Below are positions 60,064 through 64,000 of a stretch of DNA of 64,000 bases, piece by piece. The notes under the pieces were generated by a model, which was not told the DNA's origin, searched no databases, and saw nothing but the letters and a program-made list of their open reading frames with translations. The stretch is from contig JACQWQ010000071.1 of the NCBI GenBank assembly GCA_016209205.1, positions 1 through 64,000 of the forward strand, given 5' to 3'. This DNA is from Chloroflexota bacterium. Its GTDB lineage: Bacteria > Chloroflexota > Anaerolineae > UBA4142 > SHND01. Both the position numbers and the translations under genes were made by a program. Within the stretch, counting starts at the first letter, position 1; every line of letters begins with the position of its first letter.

Positions 60064-60411
60064 TTAGGGGTTGTCGTGCTGCTCAATCGAACTGGGGCGA
60101 CTCACCTCCTTTCCTTCCGTCGCGACACGAAACGTGACTGTCCCGCCGTCGGTATAACGCTGTGGATCGAGACACTGCACGTATGCCGCGCCATCTTGTC
60201 CAGCGATGCCCAACTCGCGCGGCGCGAGGCCGCGACTGAGCGGGACATAGTACGGATTGAGCGATTGCAGCGCATGCATGCACACCGCGCATTCGCTCAC
60301 GAGTTTGTAGCCGTCGGCGATGGTGAAGGTATCACCCACGCGATAGACCGGGCAGTGACCTTGAATCTCGACGACCCGAACCGTCAGTTTTCTATGCGAC
60401 GGGTTACTCAT
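60064..60411 (-). CDS. TIGR04076 family protein
   Basis: The 115-residue protein has the family pattern KLTVRVVEIQGHCPVYRVGD, CAVCMHALQSLNPYYVPLSRGLAPRELGI, AYVQCLDPQRYTDGGTVTFRV. Four Cys (GHCP, CAVC, QCLD) suggest metal binding. The family has no firm function; it often neighbours sugar and amino-acid uptake genes. The long track ORF includes 122 upstream codons that are antisense shadow of the AGE gene. ATG 60411 overlaps the AGE stop by 4 nt after GGAGAGGGGAGG. Confidence 0.82.
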   Translation of the reverse strand: MSNPSHRKLTVRVVEIQGHCPVYRVGDTFTIADGYKLVSECAVCMHALQSLNPYYVPLSRGLAPRELGIAGQDGAAYVQCLDPQRYTDGGTVTFRVATEGKEVSRPSSIEQHDNP

Positions 60412-61580
60412 CCTCCCCTCTCCAATTCTTCCAGGATACCGATACTGTAAATGAGCGCCCGCGCCAGGTGAAAGGGGTCTTTGACCGGCAGCGCAATCGT
60501 CGCATTCAGTTTGTTGCCGTGGCGATCCAGGTTCTGAGTCCACTCGCCGTACTGTGCGACCGGAAAGTGGCTGAACGCGTAATCGTTCACGTGCTGGAAC
60601 CATTCGAGACACCACGCTTGTTTCGAGATCGAGTACGCCAGCAGCAGCGCATAGAGCGCTTCCGTGTGAGGCCACCAGATTTTCGTGTCGGCATTCTTTT
60701 CCCAGAACGAACCTTCCGCCGCGCGCGCGAGAACGATGCCGCCGTACTCTTGATCCCATCCCAACTCGAGATGCCACCGGATCACGTCAAGGGCTTGGCG
60801 AATGCGCGCGGCGTTGTTCTGGCGCTGGAAAAGGTGAATCATAAACCACATGGATTCGATGGCGTGCCCGGGATTCACGACGCGACCGGGGGGCGCGTCC
60901 ATCAGCGCGTCGTCGAGCCGCACGAATTCGAACAGCCGCTGGCGTTCGGGGCGCAGAAACACATCCATCACCTGATTCGCGTGAGCCAGACCGGCGCGGA
61001 TGATTTCAGGGTCGTTCAAATGGCGTCCCAATTCGTCGAACACGAGCGCAAAAATCATTGAAATGCCGTGCGCTTTCAGCCCCGGTGGAATTGGCAGTGG
61101 ATGCGTTTGGTACGAACCGGGACGCGCGAGTCTCTGGCGCGCCGTCGCGTACGTTTCGCGCGCGCGTGCGATTGCTTCCGAATTCCCCGTCGCCCGCGCA
61201 AACTCGGTGAAACCATAGATGGCAAAGGCATCGCAGTAAATGCTCGTCGCGCCGTCCAGGCGCGGCGTGCCGTCTGGGGCGAGGCAAAACAGCCACTCGC
61301 CCTTTTCGTTTCGCCCCCAGCGTTTGATGAAATTGAAAATGTGGGCTGCCACGTCCAGCCATTCCTGGCGCGGCTCGATTTTGTTATAGAGCGCGGAGAA
61401 CGTCCACACCGCGCGCAGCTGCGACCAGACGTATTTGTCTTGGCTCAGAACCTTGCCGTCGTCCGCCAGACAAGTGTTGATTCCGCCGTTCTTCCAATCA
61501 ATGCCGTATTTCATCCAGAACGGCACCACGCGGTCAAGGAGTTCGGCGCGGTATTGGGTTAGCAATGCGGGAGAATCCAT
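60408..61580 (-). CDS. N-acylglucosamine 2-epimerase (AGE) family protein
   Basis: The 390-residue protein has the AGE (alpha/alpha)6-barrel pattern: NGGINTCLADDGKVLSQDKYVWSQLRAVWTFS, LFCLAPDGTPR, NPGHAIESMWFMIHL with catalytic-type His, and WWPHTEALYALLLA with the second His. Members interconvert N-acetylglucosamine/N-acetylmannosamine or act on free mannose and cellobiose. In this operon an aldose-type or amino-sugar epimerisation is likely. ATG 61580 shares one base with the cupin stop (TGATG); the track TTG is one codon earlier. Confidence 0.88.
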   Translation of the reverse strand: MDSPALLTQYRAELLDRVVPFWMKYGIDWKNGGINTCLADDGKVLSQDKYVWSQLRAVWTFSALYNKIEPRQEWLDVAAHIFNFIKRWGRNEKGEWLFCLAPDGTPRLDGATSIYCDAFAIYGFTEFARATGNSEAIARARETYATARQRLARPGSYQTHPLPIPPGLKAHGISMIFALVFDELGRHLNDPEIIRAGLAHANQVMDVFLRPERQRLFEFVRLDDALMDAPPGRVVNPGHAIESMWFMIHLFQRQNNAARIRQALDVIRWHLELGWDQEYGGIVLARAAEGSFWEKNADTKIWWPHTEALYALLLAYSISKQAWCLEWFQHVNDYAFSHFPVAQYGEWTQNLDRHGNKLNATIALPVKDPFHLARALIYSIGILEELERGG

Positions 61581-62083
61581 CAATCCCCCAAACGCACCTT
61601 GTCAAACTCCCACCCTTGCGCCGCGCACACCGCGCGTACGTGCGCGTCCCAGGTCGGCTCATCTTTCGGTCTGCCCTCGACGAAGCAATCAACGCTCAAG
61701 TAACGCAGTGCCTGCTCCCCTTCGCACTGAATTCGATGGAGCGTGTGGGGCGGGATTCGCACGACATCGCCGGGCGTGACCCGGAACGATTGATGATTCT
61801 CTCCGATGTAAAGTGTGCCCGCACCTTCCAGCACATAGAAAATCTGCTCGGTGTCGTGATGCGCGTGCAAGGGGGGCGATTCGCCCGGCTCGAGTACGAC
61901 GATGAACACCTCGGACGCTTCGGCGTCCGCGCGATCTATCACGAGGTCGTTGACGTGCGTGGGAAATCGGTAACGGATGGCATCCTGAGTACTGAAAACG
62001 TACTGAGTCAAGAGCAACTCCAAATCCAAGGCAGAAGGATGAAGAGAGATCACGGTTTTCATCCTTCTGCCTTCATCCTTCAT
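61580..62083 (-). CDS. Cupin domain protein
   Basis: The 167-residue protein contains one cupin barrel (about 50-135) with motif 1 PLHAHHDTEQIFYVLEGAG, which has three potential metal His and a Glu, and motif 2 PGDVVRIPPHTLHRI. It may be a sugar isomerase or an oxygenase-like sensor. The start is unusual. ATG 62083 lies in a GGATGAA repeat and overlaps the upstream stop as ATGA, so the first 14 residues (MKDEGRRMKTVISL) are repeat-derived. A 16-bp hairpin covers them. A TTG near the conserved domain behind TTTGGAG is an alternative start. Confidence 0.78.
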   Translation of the reverse strand: MKDEGRRMKTVISLHPSALDLELLLTQYVFSTQDAIRYRFPTHVNDLVIDRADAEASEVFIVVLEPGESPPLHAHHDTEQIFYVLEGAGTLYIGENHQSFRVTPGDVVRIPPHTLHRIQCEGEQALRYLSVDCFVEGRPKDEPTWDAHVRAVCAAQGWEFDKVRLGD

Positions 62084-62090
62084 CCTTTGC
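62028..62090. repeat. GGATGAA-type repeat and hairpin at the URO-D/cupin junction
   Basis: AAGGCAGAAGGATGAA at 62028-62043 and TTCATCCTTCTGCCTT at 62058-62073 are exact inverted copies with a 14-nt loop. Two more TTCATCC words follow. They contain both the URO-D stop and the cupin start. The vocabulary is the same as at the carA/carB junction. Confidence 0.88.
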
Positions 62091-63099
62091 TTGTTGCGCG
62101 CACCAAGGCATCAATCGCCTCCGCCGGCGTTCCTGGACTCACGCCGCCACCTGCCGAGAGAATCAAGCCCCGTCCGCCGGTTTTGCGAATACACTCGCGC
62201 GCGTATTGCTCGACTTGCGCGGACGTCCCTTCTGCCATCACGGTGTACGGCGGGACATTGCCCATCAACGCGATGCCCGGCATGGCGGCTTGCACCGTCT
62301 CGATGTCCATCACGTGGCTAAAGTTGAACACATCGAAACCGAGCGATGCGAACGGCTTGACGAGGTGCATACACGGCGTGTCGTTGTGATAGACTCGAAT
62401 AAGCCCGTCGAACTCGGCAAAGATGCGCGCAAAGAGGGGGCGCGCGAATTGCTCAAACATCGCGGGCGAAATCATTCCGACGAGGTCATCGAGCAGCAGA
62501 ATGCCTTCCGGCTGGCGCAGGGTGTCGAGCTGCGCGCGCAGGAACGCGATGACGGTCGTCGTGACCGTGTCGAGAAAACGCGTGATGGCCTCCGGCTCCA
62601 TCGCGAGCGCGAGCATCAAACCCGTTGCGCCGAGGATCCAATTCGCGACGGCAAAGGGTCCGCGCGCGGCAACCATCTTGAGGTGAATGCCCTCGGCGCG
62701 CCCGCGCGCTTCGAGATTGGCATAGCGTTGCAAGACGAGGGGCATCAAGCCATGCTCGTGCGGATCTGGCGGAGCGATGTCCGCGAGCGCCGCGAGTCCG
62801 CCGGGCGTTGGCTCAATCGAAGGCGGACGGTCGTGATGCCACATCACGCGCGCGCCGAAGGCGGACGGTTCCGCCGCCATGCCATACTCGATCCAAAAGC
62901 CGGGAATCCATGCCACCTCGGGAAAGCGTTCCAGCAAGTCCAGGTTGATCCGCAGCCATTCGTCCTCGCGCAAAAAATAATCGAGCGTGTCAATGCCGGT
63001 GTAGCCGGGCAGCCACGGACTGTCCACGATCAACGCGACCGGGACGCGATCGGTAGTTCCGCCGCGCGCGACCGTTGCGAAACGTTGCCAGGGTGTCAT
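62080..63099 (-). CDS. Uroporphyrinogen decarboxylase-fold protein (2)
   Basis: The 339-residue protein has the URO-D/MtaA-type layout: MTPWQRFATVARGGTTDRVPVALI, ARGPFAVANWILGATGLMLALAMEP, LLDDLVGMISPAMFEQFARPLFARIF, VYHNDTPCMHL with His and Cys for a zinc site, and LMGNVPPYTVMAEGT...GGRGLILSAGGGVSPGTP. It is clearly distinct from the first URO-D protein of the operon. Corrinoid-dependent methyl transfer is one option; a sugar-linked role is another. It overlaps the LacI regulator gene by 4 nt and ends in a GGATGAA word. Confidence 0.82.
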   Translation of the reverse strand: MTPWQRFATVARGGTTDRVPVALIVDSPWLPGYTGIDTLDYFLREDEWLRINLDLLERFPEVAWIPGFWIEYGMAAEPSAFGARVMWHHDRPPSIEPTPGGLAALADIAPPDPHEHGLMPLVLQRYANLEARGRAEGIHLKMVAARGPFAVANWILGATGLMLALAMEPEAITRFLDTVTTTVIAFLRAQLDTLRQPEGILLLDDLVGMISPAMFEQFARPLFARIFAEFDGLIRVYHNDTPCMHLVKPFASLGFDVFNFSHVMDIETVQAAMPGIALMGNVPPYTVMAEGTSAQVEQYARECIRKTGGRGLILSAGGGVSPGTPAEAIDALVRATSKG

Positions 63100-64000
63100 C
63101 GTTCATTGCCCACGTTACACGGCGCGGTGGATTCGCGCACGATCAGCGGACTTTCAAGCAGCGTATAGCCGGCGCCCAGAAGCGCTTGCCTAGTGATCAT
63201 CTGCTCGAGCATTTGCATGGCGAGTTTACCCATTCGATATTTCGGCTGCGCGATGGTCGTGAGCGGCGGGTTGGCGTGGGCGGCCATGGCGATGTCGTCA
63301 AAGCCGACAACAGAGATATCTTCTGGCACGCGCAGACGGTGCACGCGGATGGCGTGGAGCGCGCCGAGTGCCATAATGTCGTTGTACGCGAGCGCTGCCG
63401 TCGGACGCTCCGCTTCCGGCAACGCGAGCAGTGCGCTCATCGCTTGGAACGCGCCGCTCACATTCGGAAAACTCGCGGGGCACCATTCATCGCGCAGAAC
63501 CACGCCCGCCTCTTTGAGCGCGGTCTCAATGCCGCGCCGCCGGCGTTGCGATGCTTCCGACGCCGCCGGACCGGCGAGATAGGCGATGCGGGTGTGGTTG
63601 AGACTGAGCAGATGTCGCGCGGCGCGATAGGTCGCATTTTCAAAATCAACGAGGATGCAGGGAATCGCCGGGTGTGTGATGTTGCGATTGAGGACGATCA
63701 TCGGCACGCCGTGTTGCTCGCGGAATGAAATCAAATCGGCATCGGAGAGACGCGCCGCGGCGAGGATGATTCCATCAATGGGCTTGGTCAAGGACAAGCG
63801 CAAGAGTTGTTCTTCGCGCTGAACATCTTCGGCTGAATCAAGCAAGAGGATCATCATGCCGTTGGACGCGGCTTGGTCTTGAATGCCGCGCAGCATCTCG
63901 GCAAAGTACGGATTGAGGAGGTCGGGAATCAGAACGGCGACGACATTGTGGAAGGCGACGGGCTTGAATTGCTTGGTTTCGTAGCCGAGCGCGGACATGG
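63096..64000 (-). CDS. LacI family transcriptional regulator (5' end cut by window)
   Basis: The 300-plus residues present are the sugar-binding core of a LacI repressor: VVAVLIPDLLNPYFAEMLRGIQDQA, SLTKPIDGIILAAARLSDADL, HTRIAYLAGPA, ALAYNDIMALGALHAIRVHRLRVPEDISVVGFDDIAMAAHANPPLTTI. The fragment SALGYETKQF near the window edge is the end of the hinge region; the helix-turn-helix lies outside. It is the first gene of the long sugar operon, so it probably represses the whole unit until a sugar acid or amino sugar binds. Confidence 0.93.
   Translation of the reverse strand, partial: MSALGYETKQFKPVAFHNVVAVLIPDLLNPYFAEMLRGIQDQAASNGMMILLLDSAEDVQREEQLLRLSLTKPIDGIILAAARLSDADLISFREQHGVPMIVLNRNITHPAIPCILVDFENATYRAARHLLSLNHTRIAYLAGPAASEASQRRRRGIETALKEAGVVLRDEWCPASFPNVSGAFQAMSALLALPEAERPTAALAYNDIMALGALHAIRVHRLRVPEDISVVGFDDIAMAAHANPPLTTIAQPKYRMGKLAMQMLEQMITRQALLGAGYTLLESPLIVRESTAPCNVGNER

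Overview
The window looks like a chromosomal segment from an uncultured Chloroflexota bacterium (Anaerolineae-like); this is inferred, not proven. The reasons are a moderately GC-rich coding style, a two-HAD/ClpC/S1/CarAB/GuaB housekeeping set, DUF4342 and Uma2 genes, large secreted beta-propeller proteins, Opp-type sugar/peptide uptake operons, and above all many tandem arrays of 7-8 bp words (GTTTCAC, AAGTCAC, TTCATCC, ACTGATA and others) in and around genes.

Layout. 1-1.4 kb: the 3' end of a GH100-like glycosidase and a BrnT/BrnA toxin-antitoxin pair. 1.4-5.7 kb: radA, then an MvaI/BcnI-type restriction endonuclease with its DNA methyltransferase and the out-of-frame tail of a second, dead methyltransferase. 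6-12 kb: a 1324-residue secreted beta-propeller protein and two exported/lipoprotein genes. 12-27 kb is mostly housekeeping: Uma2, clpC, rpsA, ridA, a beta-helix protein, a HAD phosphatase, purA, purB, carA and carB, interleaved with short-word repeats. 27.5-31.5 kb: a toxin-antitoxin/defence-like island (AbiE-type pair, VapBC-type pair, a HEPN protein, RelBE-type pair). 31.6-36 kb: xpt, guaB and a large membrane protein. 36-44.7 kb: a Uma2 protein with coiled coil, a VWA/BatA-like protein with a cNMP-GAF-PP2C phosphatase, an MFS transporter, DUF4342, an orphan OmpR-type response regulator and a CBS-pair protein, followed by a scar of three gene fragments. 45.3-64 kb: one long minus-strand operon of about 18.7 kb for uptake and breakdown of uronate/amino-sugar material. 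It holds a LacI regulator, two URO-D-fold proteins, a cupin, an AGE epimerase, a TIGR04076 protein, a full Opp-type ABC transporter, NagA, NagB, UxaC, UxaE, an SDR and LarA, mostly with 4-bp ATGA overlaps.

How the parts fit. purA, purB, xpt and guaB handle purines and carAB supplies carbamoyl phosphate. The terminal operon feeds hexuronates and glucosamine-6-phosphate towards central metabolism. The most interesting signal is the short-word repeat system. Its words sit between genes, supply stop codons to clpC, carA, carB, the beta-helix gene and a URO-D gene, supply overlapping stop/start codons at the URO-D/cupin junction, and occur as translated, in-frame insertions inside carA and carB. 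guaB has also lost about 30 residues of its first CBS domain. All calls come from reading the sequence and the ORF track; no database search was run.
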